A DNA stretch of 45,316 nt from Oscillospiraceae bacterium. Lineage in GTDB: Bacteria; Bacillota; Clostridia; Oscillospirales; Oscillospiraceae. Of this stretch, positions 1-6,604 are shown piece by piece. Numbering within the stretch: the first letter of the stretch is position 1; each line of letters opens with the position of its first letter. The stretch is taken from NCBI GenBank assembly GCA_009782435.1, contig WRJA01000008.1, positions 1 to 45,316 of the forward strand, given 5' to 3'. Under the pieces are notes generated by a model. That model was not told where the DNA came from and searched no databases. It saw only the letters and a program-made list of their open reading frames with translations. The position numbers and the translations under genes were made by a program.

Positions 1-543
1 CCTTTTTGAGTAGTTCTTTCCCTAGGCGGGCAAGGTATGGATCAGACACAGATCGTCAAGCAGATGGATGTACCCGTTCATGCTGCTTTCCGGAATCCCT
101 ACGGCTCTTGATACATTTGCCTTAACATATATTTTTGACGTGGTTCCCGCGAGAAGAGCAAAAATCATTTGCATACGGCTGATATGAGCGAGTCCGGAAA
201 GCTCGCTCGCATCGTGGTCAAGGACACGAGAGAGATAGTTTTTAAAGAACGCTTCGCGCCGTCTCCCGCGCCTGCTTTGAGCATCAGGGTATCCGCCGTT
301 TTCGATGAGTCGCGCGTACTCCGCGCGAGTGTAAGGCTTTACTTTACTCAGTTTGCTCAGCAGTTTTTCGCTCATAAGTAGCGAAATGAAGTCTTCCTTA
401 AGCCCATTACTTATCTCCGTTTCTCCTGAACTACTCCATAATCTTGGAATGCCGATGTCAGGTCGATCTGGTATCGTTGTTTGGACGCATATATGTCGTT
501 GTTTGGACGAGCACGATTCGCGATTCGGACGACTATTCTCTGT
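1..543 (-). pseudogene. Remnant of AAA/DUF4143-type ATPase with in-frame TAG
   Basis: The minus-strand frame is open from about 543 to a TAG at 24-22, and continues in the same frame to the window edge. The recognisable part (from about 415 downward) carries the DUF4143 signature: an IENGGYPD segment, a basic RRGRRREAFFKNYL stretch, and LDDLCLIHTLPA. In this family the next residue is normally Trp, in a W-x-x-N-x-x-K-R pattern. Here the codon is TAG and the following codons read GKNYSKR, so a single TGG-to-TAG change explains the stop. The N-terminal Walker ATPase domain is absent: upstream of about 400 the frame only loosely resembles the family before meeting a TAA at 546-544. These ATPases are scattered accessory genes often linked to mobile or defence loci. 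It is called a pseudogene because of both the 5' loss and the nonsense codon. Confidence 0.7.
474..509. repeat. Short tandem direct repeat
   Basis: The 14-mer TCGTTGTTTGGACG occurs at 474-487 and again at 496-509, a 22-base period. It lies at the decayed 5' edge of the ATPase remnant. It may be the terminal repeat of a lost insertion sequence, but no second end was found. Confidence 0.5.
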
Positions 544-848
544 TTATCATATTTTCAACGGAAAGCAAGCCTCTAATCATAACGTAATGCGTCCGTCAAC
601 GGCGAATGGACATCGGCTTTTCCGCTCAGCACACTATACGCTTTGACCAACGACTGTTCATCGGCGAAGGTCATCCAGAATTGCATACTGAGAAGTTATT
701 CTGTAAAGGAAGATGTCCTCATCTACTACTATTTCAAAATGGCAGCCGGATCACCGTAGCAGTATGAGGCGGTACAGCCGTGAGGAGGTTATCAATCGTG
801 AGGCGCGTACAGGATGCTTAACTACCCGTACGCGCCTGCTCAATTGAT
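544..848. other. Decayed intergenic stretch with one tiny ORF
   Basis: No convincing gene lies here. On the minus strand 686-573 encodes a 37-residue ORF (begins MQFWMTFADEQS, ends LRYD). It has ordinary amino-acid usage but no ribosome binding site and a stop just upstream, so it is probably another coding scrap. A GC-rich imperfect inverted repeat near 803-838 (GCGCGTACAGG and ACCCGTACGCGC) could act as a terminator for the acetyltransferase gene that ends at 849, although it has no good T-run. Confidence 0.3.
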
Positions 849-1268
849 CTATTTAAGAGTCGGGCGCTTACGTCGCATAGCGGTCTTCAAACTGTGTTCA
901 AAACCAAATTGCTCGTAAAGGCCATGAGCGTCATTTGTGTCGAGTAATGCTAGTAAATGTGATAGTTCTTCATGTTCTGTGACTGCCTTTACCAGTGCTT
1001 TTCCTAAGCCCTGACCTCTGTGTTCATCGTCAACGACTACATCGCAAAGATAGTATAAGGTTGCATAGTCAGTTACGCAACGCGCAAATCCGACCATATT
1101 ATCATCTTTGTAAATCCCAAAACAAATAGAACAATCAATTGATTTTTCAATTATTTCTTTCGGACGATAAATACCCCAATATGTCTTGGACAGCATAGTA
1201 AACACAGTGTCAATTTGAATTAAAGTCTTATCGTCGCTGATAATATAATCACGATAATTAACTTCCAT
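849..1268 (-). CDS. GNAT-family N-acetyltransferase
   Basis: This 139-residue protein is the usual length for a single GNAT domain. The acetyl-CoA pyrophosphate-binding motif A is visible as VVVDDEHRGQGLGKALV at about residues 76-92. It is followed by a short helix and a motif-B-like segment (DTNDAHGLYEQFGFE) containing the typical Tyr/Phe-Gly-Phe turn. Such enzymes transfer an acetyl group from acetyl-CoA to an amine; the substrate cannot be told from the sequence. The start at 1268 is preceded by an AGGAAG ribosome binding site about nine bases upstream. The gene is intact but surrounded by remnants, and its AT-rich composition matches the accessory segment rather than the downstream core, so acquisition by transfer is likely. 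Confidence 0.8.
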   Translation of the reverse strand: MEVNYRDYIISDDKTLIQIDTVFTMLSKTYWGIYRPKEIIEKSIDCSICFGIYKDDNMVGFARCVTDYATLYYLCDVVVDDEHRGQGLGKALVKAVTEHEELSHLLALLDTNDAHGLYEQFGFEHSLKTAMRRKRPTLK

Positions 1269-1320
1269 ATGTCATGCTTCCTATCCGTTATTTATAATGC
1301 AAACGCTTTCTGTTTATGCT

Positions 1321-1536
1321 TTACAGAATAAGTTCATACAGATTAAACCATTTCAGGTTATCATATGGCAAACCTAAGTCGACTGTACCAACATACGAAT
1401 ACCCGCATTTTTCATACAGAGCTATAGCAGGCGTATTTTGAATTGCAACATCCAGACGAATGGATTTCATCGTTTTCTGTATTGCATAATCCTTCGCAAA
1501 AGTCATTAATCTTCCTGCTGTCCTTTTGAATGTACT
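1321..1536 (-). pseudogene. C-terminal fragment of a second GNAT acetyltransferase
   Basis: Only the C-terminal half of a GNAT domain remains. The frame from about 1536 reads into AGRLMTFAKDYAIQ, the end of the acetyl-CoA-binding helix, then SIRLDVAIQNTPAIALYEKCGY (motif B) and a final strand ending in YELIL. The first two-thirds of the domain, including the start of the RxxGxG loop, is missing, and a TAA lies upstream at 1539-1537. The annotated Met at 1506 is internal to the fold and not a true start. It lies between the intact GNAT gene and the blaI-like gene, all on the same strand. Confidence 0.75.
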
Positions 1537-1575
1537 TTATTGCTTGCTCTATTGTTTTAATAACACTATCGACAG

Positions 1576-1974
1576 TTACGGCAGATCTGCTATATCGCGC
1601 CCATCCTTGTGTTCGTCAATTAAACGCATGAGTTCGTCTGCCTGCTTGTCAGATAGTCCCTTGCCGCCAATAAAAGATGTAATAAATCGTGGTAAAGACC
1701 CGCCGAATGTGTCCTCGACATACTTGCGGCTCTGACCGCTATAAAACTGGTCACGGGTTAGAACAACGGCGACCGTCGCGTTTTCATTCTTGAATATTCC
1801 GCGTTCGCATAACCGCCGCAGCATGGTGTATGTAGTGGACTTTTTCCATTGCATGACTTCGGCGGCAAGTATTACGAGGTCGGGGGATTTTATCGGCGCG
1901 TTCTCCCAAATGAGGTCGGCGAACCGCGTTTCCTGTTCACCCAACTTATAATCCTCCATACGATTATCCTCCAA
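1576..1974 (-). CDS. BlaI/MecI-family transcriptional repressor
   Basis: This 132-residue protein has the layout of penicillinase repressors. It has an N-terminal winged helix (LGEQETRFADLIWENAPIKS then QWKKSTTYTMLRRLCERGIF, about residues 11-60) and a C-terminal dimerisation part ending in a helix (GLSDKQADELMRLIDEHK). BlaI/MecI proteins bind TACA/TGTA dyads and are inactivated when the membrane sensor protease BlaR1/MecR1 triggers their cleavage. No blaR1 or beta-lactamase gene is present here; the space downstream holds only the GNAT scrap. A perfect inverted repeat overlaps its promoter at 1995-2021, which argues for autorepression. The gene is intact, but with no partner it may be a solo repressor or part of a degraded resistance module. 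Confidence 0.85.
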   Translation of the reverse strand: MEDNRMEDYKLGEQETRFADLIWENAPIKSPDLVILAAEVMQWKKSTTYTMLRRLCERGIFKNENATVAVVLTRDQFYSGQSRKYVEDTFGGSLPRFITSFIGGKGLSDKQADELMRLIDEHKDGRDIADLP

Positions 1975-1994
1975 GTTTAATGGCGTTAAGCTAT

Positions 1995-2027
1995 TTACAG
2001 TTTAACATTATTAAACTGTAATGTCAA
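1995..2027 (-). promoter_or_regulatory. Promoter with overlapping BlaI-type operator
   Basis: On the minus strand a TTGACA -35 (2027-2022) and TAAACT -10 (2004-1999) are 17 bases apart and drive the blaI-like gene starting at 1974. A perfect 11-base inverted repeat with a 5-base spacer covers the spacer and the -10: TTACAGTTTAA at 1995-2005 and TTAAACTGTAA at 2011-2021. It contains the TACA/TGTA half-sites recognised by this repressor family, so the repressor should block its own promoter. Confidence 0.75.
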
Positions 2028-2057
2028 TAGGAAATTTTTGAAATAACCCAAAGCCGC

Positions 2058-2107
2058 AAAAAAGACCGCTCGACAAGGCAATCACAAACCTTATCGGACG
2101 GCTTTTT
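2058..2107. terminator. Imperfect bidirectional hairpin terminator
   Basis: An A-run, then GACCGCTCGACAAGG, pairs imperfectly with CCTTATCGGACGGC followed by TTTTT. This gives a stem of about 14 pairs with two mismatches and T-runs on both strands. It separates the blaI promoter region from the orphan fragment to its right. Confidence 0.5.
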
Positions 2108-2154
2108 ACATTCAAGAAAAAATAATTTTATGGGATTGGACAAAAACACCTTGA

Positions 2155-2370
2155 CAACATCACTTTGAGTATAAAGACCAAATTGCAAAATTTATTAGCG
2201 CATTAAGTTTTGAACGCGCCTCAACAATGGAAAGGTTTAGGATTCGTTTGTTGCGTGAACGATTAGTGTCTGTATTAGAAGAAATTAATGCCCCTGAGCC
2301 GAGTGAGGTTGAACACAATAATGGTGATATTGATGCCAATGATACCTCCGAAACCCCAGCAGAGGGATAA
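2155..2370 (+). pseudogene. Orphan coding fragment, unrecognised
   Basis: A plus-strand frame open from 2155 (after a TGA at 2152) to the TAA at 2370 has strongly protein-like composition. A basic amphipathic helix (RFRIRLLRERLVSVLEEIN) is followed by an acidic, low-complexity tail (EHNNGDIDANDTSETPAEG). The first ATG is at 2226, which would give only 47 residues and has no good ribosome binding site. A separate short frame beginning with ATG at 2130 stops just before the overlap, as would be expected if one gene had been frameshifted. I do not recognise the family. It is probably the C-terminal end of a plasmid or phage gene. Confidence 0.35.
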
Positions 2371-2412
2371 TACTTACAATGGGTAACCGTAAAACCTATG
2401 AAAACTCTATTT

Positions 2413-2556
2413 TTATACTTGATAATACTGCTCGTCGCCTCTTAAAAACAAGTCGATCGTGTTTTCCAATTTCGACATGTCGTATCCGCGTTTAATCAGC
2501 AGACGGCGGTTACGCCTGAATCCGGTGGTGTAGTCGGGGACGTACTTATTCATCAT
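2413..2556 (-). pseudogene. Truncated YafQ/RelE-type toxin
   Basis: The frame starts with ATG ATG at 2556, overlapping the end of the upstream antitoxin frame, as in many relB/dinJ-yafQ operons. The first ~40 residues look like the N-terminus of a YafQ toxin: a strand with PDYTTGFRRNRRLLIKRGYD, then the helix LENTIDLFLRGDE. Family members run to about 90 residues and carry their catalytic His and Arg residues in the C-terminal half. Here the frame departs after RGDE and stops seven codons later, so the ribonuclease active site is gone. Confidence 0.65.
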
Positions 2557-2827
2557 TACGTTCCGACTCATCTTCCGCGTCCATTGCCGCAAACATTTCG
2601 CCGGCGTCAGCAAAAGATTTTTGCATGCGAGAACCCTTTTTATAATCGGTTATGATTTGTTCGGTTTCCTGCATTGCAAGAATGGTTTCGGCGTTCAGCT
2701 GCGGGTTGCGAACCTCAAACGGGAACCCGGACCGCTTGATGGACATATGCAAAAACACATTAATTGCCTCACTCAAATTCAGACCAAATTCAGCATACGT
2801 TTCTTCTTCGGAAACTAAAGCAAAAGA
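2546..2827 (-). pseudogene. 5'-truncated RelB/DinJ-type antitoxin
   Basis: The segment AEFGLNLSEAINVFLHMSIK followed by RSGFPFEVRNP is the helix-turn-helix-like core of RelB/DinJ antitoxins. It is followed by the toxin-wrapping C-terminal helix region. Upstream the frame runs only about 17 more codons (SEEETYAEFG) before a TGA at 2830-2828, so the first DNA-binding beta strand and the true start are missing. The only candidate start in frame, TTG at 2776, would cut into the conserved helix. It is paired with the truncated toxin just downstream, so both ends of this operon have been lost. Confidence 0.65.
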
Positions 2828-2881
2828 TCACGGCGCGCGTATTTGGGCTGCTTAAGAGGCTGTCAAAGCAAAACAATAAGC

Positions 2882-2919
2882 GCCCGGCAAGGCGTCTGAC
2901 TGAGCGTGCCGGGCTTTTT
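2882..2919. terminator. Strong hairpin terminator
   Basis: GCCCGGCA (2882-2889) pairs perfectly with TGCCGGGC (2907-2914) and is followed by TTTTT on the plus strand. On the minus strand the stem is followed by a weaker T-rich tract, so it may also end the transcript of the gene at 2977. It marks the boundary between the accessory segment and the core. Confidence 0.7.
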
Positions 2920-2976
2920 AACAGAACATGCCTGATGTCAATACAACAGGCATGTTTATTATTGCGTTTCGGGTCC

Positions 2977-3450
2977 TCAGCTTATCGTATAGGAGCCGCG
3001 CACCATAAGCCTCACGGTCGCGGCGGTCGCCGTTACGCCGTTGCCTTCTATGCTCACCATGTAAAGGTGATTGGCGGTCAGAGCGGAGCCGTTATTTATT
3101 GTGCCGCCGTCGGTAACATCGACCAAACCCGGAGAGTCTGAGGCGGCCACTTTTGCCGTGCCTACCCTGAGCAGCATTTCACAGCCGACGGAAGCCTTTA
3201 ACGTCTGCCCGTTTGAAAGCGTTATGACCTTAAAGCTCTCCCCCGAGCCGCCGAGATCCTCTTTGGTCTTGTCAAGCTCTGTTTTAAAATCATTCATCAG
3301 CTTCGGCGTGAGAACTTCATCGAGATAGCTCAAAGTGATGAGCGGGTCCGAGCTTGTTCCGTAATTTGAAGCCGCGTATGCGGATATGCCGGCTGTGACG
3401 GCAACGGCCAAAAAAACTGATAAATAAACCGACGCTTTTGAACTTTTCAT
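2977..3450 (-). CDS. Secreted protein of unknown function
   Basis: This 157-residue protein begins with a clear signal peptide (basic MKSSK, hydrophobic YLSVFLAVAVTAG, cleavage likely after SAYA-A). The mature part starts with a conserved-looking DPLITLSYLDEVLTPKL helix, then a beta-rich region (KVITLSNGQTLKASVGCEMLLRVG, then SPGLVDVTDG, and ending in VRLMVRGSYTI). I recall proteins with this DPLITLSYL start and a Gly-rich beta region in many Clostridia, without an assigned role. There is a single Cys and no catalytic motif. It follows alr by 12 bases and is probably co-transcribed with alr and nnr. A cell-wall or envelope location is an inference from the signal peptide. Confidence 0.7.
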   Translation of the reverse strand: MKSSKASVYLSVFLAVAVTAGISAYAASNYGTSSDPLITLSYLDEVLTPKLMNDFKTELDKTKEDLGGSGESFKVITLSNGQTLKASVGCEMLLRVGTAKVAASDSPGLVDVTDGGTINNGSALTANHLYMVSIEGNGVTATAATVRLMVRGSYTIS

Positions 3451-3462
3451 ATCTCTTGCCCT

Positions 3463-4593
3463 CTAATCAGTGTAAATTCGCGGGACTCTTTTTGAGACTG
3501 CGCAGACGATCTCATAGGCTATCGTGCCGGCCGCCTCGGCCAAATCCTCCGCCCTTATTGTTTCGGCCCCGTCTTCTCCGATGACCGTAACAACATCGCC
3601 GATCGTACAGCCCGGGATATCGGTAACGTCGATCATGCACATATCCATGCAGATGCGGCCGATCTGCCTTACGCGCCTGCCGCGGACCAAAAACTCCGCT
3701 TTGCCCGATAAAACACGGTGCAGACCGTCCGCGTAACCTATGGGGATCACCGCGGTCTTAATGGGCTTTGAGGCGATGTAAGTCCTGCCGTAGCTGATCG
3801 AATCCCCCGCCTTATGCACGGAGGTCGACATTATCCTGGTTTTCAGCCGCATTGCGGGGCGCAATTCGATATCGCCCTTATCGGGCCCCGGATATATTCC
3901 GTACAGCGCGATTCCCGGCCTGACCATATCCGCCGCGAACTCTCTGCAGTTTACCACAACTCCGCTGTTGGCGCAATGTTTGAGCTTGAATTTGTGCCCG
4001 GTATCCTTTTCCAGACGCAGGGCGGAGCGCATAAAGCGTTCGTATTGGAGCCGGGTGAAATCGTCCTCCGGCTGCTCGGAAACCGCGAAATGAGTGTAGA
4101 CGCCCTCAAATTCCAAACCGGGCAGAGAAATAAGCTCGATCAGCGCGGCCCGGTCTTTTTCCGATTCGGTCATAAAACCCAGCCGGCCCATGCCGCTGTC
4201 CGTTTTTATATGTACTTTGAGTTTGTTTTTCGTTTTTTGGAGGATGTTTGACATTTGCCTTGCCGTTTCGAGGTCTCCGACGGTCTGAACGATATCCGCT
4301 TCTGCCGGCAGCTCCGCTATTTCCGGCGGCGATATCCCGAATATCAGTATCCGGCTCTTGATTCCCGCTTCCCGCAGCTCGCGGGCTTCGGCATAACATG
4401 AAACCGCGATATACTCCGCTCCCGACTCCTCCGAAAGCGACGCGACTCTGACGGCGCCGTGGCCGTAGGCGTCCGCTTTCACCACTGCGGCGAAAAGGCA
4501 GCCGGGAGGCAGCGCTTTTCTCATTTCATTGTAATTGCGCTTTATGCTGCCGAGGCTGATCTCCGCCCAAGTCCTCGCTTTCGGGTCATTCAT
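3463..4593 (-). CDS. alr: Alanine racemase
   Basis: This fold-type III PLP enzyme interconverts L- and D-alanine for peptidoglycan. The PLP-binding lysine lies in AAVVKADAYGHGAV (K39 counting from ATG 4593). The second catalytic residue, a Tyr, is in DSISYGRTY, and the phosphate-binding and C-terminal beta-domain motifs (RIGRICMDMCMIDVTD) are present. The total length of 376 residues is normal. A TTG at 4605 is possible, but ATG 4593 overlaps the nnr stop in an ATGAATGA arrangement, which suggests translational coupling. Alr downstream of nnr is a common order in Clostridia. Confidence 0.95.
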   Translation of the reverse strand: MNDPKARTWAEISLGSIKRNYNEMRKALPPGCLFAAVVKADAYGHGAVRVASLSEESGAEYIAVSCYAEARELREAGIKSRILIFGISPPEIAELPAEADIVQTVGDLETARQMSNILQKTKNKLKVHIKTDSGMGRLGFMTESEKDRAALIELISLPGLEFEGVYTHFAVSEQPEDDFTRLQYERFMRSALRLEKDTGHKFKLKHCANSGVVVNCREFAADMVRPGIALYGIYPGPDKGDIELRPAMRLKTRIMSTSVHKAGDSISYGRTYIASKPIKTAVIPIGYADGLHRVLSGKAEFLVRGRRVRQIGRICMDMCMIDVTDIPGCTIGDVVTVIGEDGAETIRAEDLAEAAGTIAYEIVCAVSKRVPRIYTD

Positions 4594-6118
4594 TCTCAAA
4601 ACCAACTTCCGCGTGTTTCTCGGCTTCGCACAGGGCTTTTATGAGGTCCGAAGCCGTCATCGAATACTCACCGAGGCGCTTTGCGCAGATGTCCCCGGCT
4701 CTGCCGTGCAGCCACACAGCGGTCGTAACGGCTTTTTTGAGCGGGAATTGCCCGGCCATTGCGCCTATAACGCCGGCCAAGACGTCGCCCGTCCCGCCCT
4801 TCGCCATGCCGGGATTTCCCGTGGTGTTTATATGGATTTCGCCGTCCGGAAAGGCGCATATAGTCCGGTGGCCTTTCAGCACGAGCGTACAGCCGTATTC
4901 CTCGGCGAAATCGCGGGCGTTTGATATCACGGCGCCTTCGGTCTTTCCGCCGAGTCTTATGAATTCCCCTTCGTGCGGGGTCAGGATCACGGGCGCCGAG
5001 GCGTTTTTTAAAACGTTTATGTTTTCGGAAAGGGCAAAAAGCCCGTCCGCGTCAATGACCATAGGTTTGCCGGCGTCGGCGACAAGAGAAGAAATCAGTT
5101 CCGTTATCTCCCGGGAACGGCCGAGCCCGGGGCCGATCACGCAGAGATCGCACGATCTCAGTTTTTCATTTACAGCGGGCAGCGCCGAGAGTGACAGCCT
5201 GCCCAAACTGTCGCAGGCAAGCGGGAAAGGCATGGCCTCGTCGTTTTTCACGGCGGTTATCGGATAAATGTCGAGCGGCACGCCGAGATGGACCAACCCC
5301 GCTCCTCCGCGAACGGCGGCCTTTGCGCACAGGCTCGCAGCGCCCGTGAGGCCCGTACTCCCGGCGATTATCAGCAGTTTGCCGTAGTTTCCTTTGTGGC
5401 TTATCCTGTTTCTGCGGGGCAAGAGAGCGTCCTTTTCCGTGATCGCAAATATTCCGCATCCGCAGTCTTTCAGGATCTCCCGGGGGACGCCTATATCGGC
5501 GATTTCAAGTTCGCCCGCGTATATGCAGCCCGGCTGCGCGAAATGCCCCGGTTTGGCGAGCGAAAAAGTCACCGTGCGCGCGCATTTTACCGCTTCTCCC
5601 GAAACGAGTCCCGTATCCGCCTCAACGCCGCTCGGTATATCGGCGGCGACTGCAGGTCTCCCGGAGCTGTTTATGAGTTTTGCCGCCTCCGCGGCGAGGC
5701 CGCGGAGACCGGATGAAAAACCTATACCGCACATCGCGTCCGCGATGACTCCCGCGTTTTTTAAAAAATCCCTCATTGAGGGATCGGACGGGTCAAGATC
5801 CTCAAGCCGGCCGCCGGCTTCGATCAGCCTGCGCTCCGTCTCCTTCGTGTCCGGCGTCATCTTTTCTCTTGTGCCGACAAGAAAGCAGCGTACGGAAAAG
5901 CCCATGCGCAAAAGATACACAGCGGCGGCAATGCCGTCTCCGCCGTTGTTGCCGCTTCCGCAGAAAACCGCGGCGCTTTTATTCTCCCCGGCGAGCTCCG
6001 CGGCGGCGCGGCTTATGTGCTTCGCCGCGTTCGTCATCAGGAGCGTCGAAGGTATTCCCTCGCCGTTTATCGCTTTGTTGTCCGCGGCCTTCATACGCTT
6101 TGAGTCAGTCAGCGTCAT
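4586..6118 (-). CDS. nnr: Bifunctional NAD(P)H-hydrate epimerase / ADP-dependent dehydratase
   Basis: This 510-residue protein repairs hydrated NAD(P)H. The N-terminal YjeF_N epimerase domain (about 1-215) has the glycine-rich VFCGSGNNGGDGIAAAVYLL motif and converts R- to S-NAD(P)HX. The C-terminal ribokinase-like domain (about 230-505) has GNYGKLLIIAGSTGLTGAA, VIDADGLFAL, LTPHEGEF and the ATP-site NTTGNPGMAKGGTGDVLAG. It dehydrates S-NAD(P)HX using ADP or ATP. ATG 6118 is preceded by GGAGAAG. The gene is first in an nnr-alr-secreted protein operon with its own strong promoter. Confidence 0.95.
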   Translation of the reverse strand: MTLTDSKRMKAADNKAINGEGIPSTLLMTNAAKHISRAAAELAGENKSAAVFCGSGNNGGDGIAAAVYLLRMGFSVRCFLVGTREKMTPDTKETERRLIEAGGRLEDLDPSDPSMRDFLKNAGVIADAMCGIGFSSGLRGLAAEAAKLINSSGRPAVAADIPSGVEADTGLVSGEAVKCARTVTFSLAKPGHFAQPGCIYAGELEIADIGVPREILKDCGCGIFAITEKDALLPRRNRISHKGNYGKLLIIAGSTGLTGAASLCAKAAVRGGAGLVHLGVPLDIYPITAVKNDEAMPFPLACDSLGRLSLSALPAVNEKLRSCDLCVIGPGLGRSREITELISSLVADAGKPMVIDADGLFALSENINVLKNASAPVILTPHEGEFIRLGGKTEGAVISNARDFAEEYGCTLVLKGHRTICAFPDGEIHINTTGNPGMAKGGTGDVLAGVIGAMAGQFPLKKAVTTAVWLHGRAGDICAKRLGEYSMTASDLIKALCEAEKHAEVGFENE

Positions 6119-6153
6119 ACGGCGTCTTCTCCTTGCGCTGTAAAAGTATTTGT

Positions 6154-6182
6154 ATTATATATACGCCGAGAAAAACAGTCAA
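6154..6182 (-). promoter_or_regulatory. Promoter of nnr-alr operon
   Basis: TTGACT (6182-6177) and TATAAT (6159-6154) are separated by 17 bases on the minus strand, about 35 bases upstream of the nnr start. Confidence 0.75.
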
Positions 6183-6270
6183 ACCTTTTCGCCCGGCAAA
6201 AGCCCCGGGATCGACTCACGCCGCCTTGAATAACCGAAACGGCTTTGCGGGTCTGTGCCGGGAAAAAAAC

Positions 6271-6299
6271 TTGACAACAGGGGGCAAAGAGACTACAAT
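6271..6299 (+). promoter_or_regulatory. Promoter of first T-box transcript
   Basis: TTGACA (6271-6276) and TACAAT (6294-6299) are separated by 17 bases. The predicted start near 6306 lies just before stem I of the T-box leader. Confidence 0.8.
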
Positions 6300-6317
6300 G
6301 ACATAAAATATCACAAA

Positions 6318-6577
6318 GGCTGTGACGAAGAGAGCGTATATCCGGCGATTTCAGAGAGTCGGCGACCGGTGCGAGCCGATAATCACGGATATAACAGGCT
6401 TGTCGCTTCCGAGCCGGACGGCAGAAAGCAAAGACGCAAGTAGAGCTTCCCGTGTTTGCCGCGTTAGGGCAAAAGGCTTAGAGGAGCCTTTAAGAGGCAT
6501 GCGCGGCATGCAAATTGAGTGGTACCGCGGGTTAACAAACCCGTCTCAGAGACAAAGTCGTTGAGGCGGGTTTTTTG
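6318..6577 (+). promoter_or_regulatory. T-box leader upstream of HTH-cupin-acyl-CoA synthetase
   Basis: Stem I has the AGAGAG bulge at 6353-6358, the upper helix TCGGC/GCCGA and a GGTG-containing terminal loop (6361-6374). Below it lie GATT/AATC and TATATCCG/CGGATATA (6337-6344 with 6386-6393). The T-box motif GAGTGGTACCGCGG is at 6517-6530; its UGGU should pair with an ACCA tRNA end, i.e. discriminator A. The competing terminator pairs AACCCGTCTCA (6538-6548) with TGAGGCGGGTT (6562-6572) and is followed by six Ts. Uncharged tRNA would therefore allow read-through into the gene at 6605. The specifier lies in the internal loop around 6391-6398 (ATAACAGG), but I could not fix the codon: CAG, AAC, ACA and AGG all remain. 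Confidence 0.9.
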
Positions 6578-6604
6578 CTTAAATAATTATCGGGGGGATA
6601 TATC

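Noticed and set aside
6391-6398. Reading a definite specifier codon (CAG, AAC, ACA or AGG) in the first T-box
   Set aside because: The internal loop can be drawn several ways, and CAG or AAC would conflict with the UGGU/discriminator-A pairing if those tRNAs carry G73, so I left it open.
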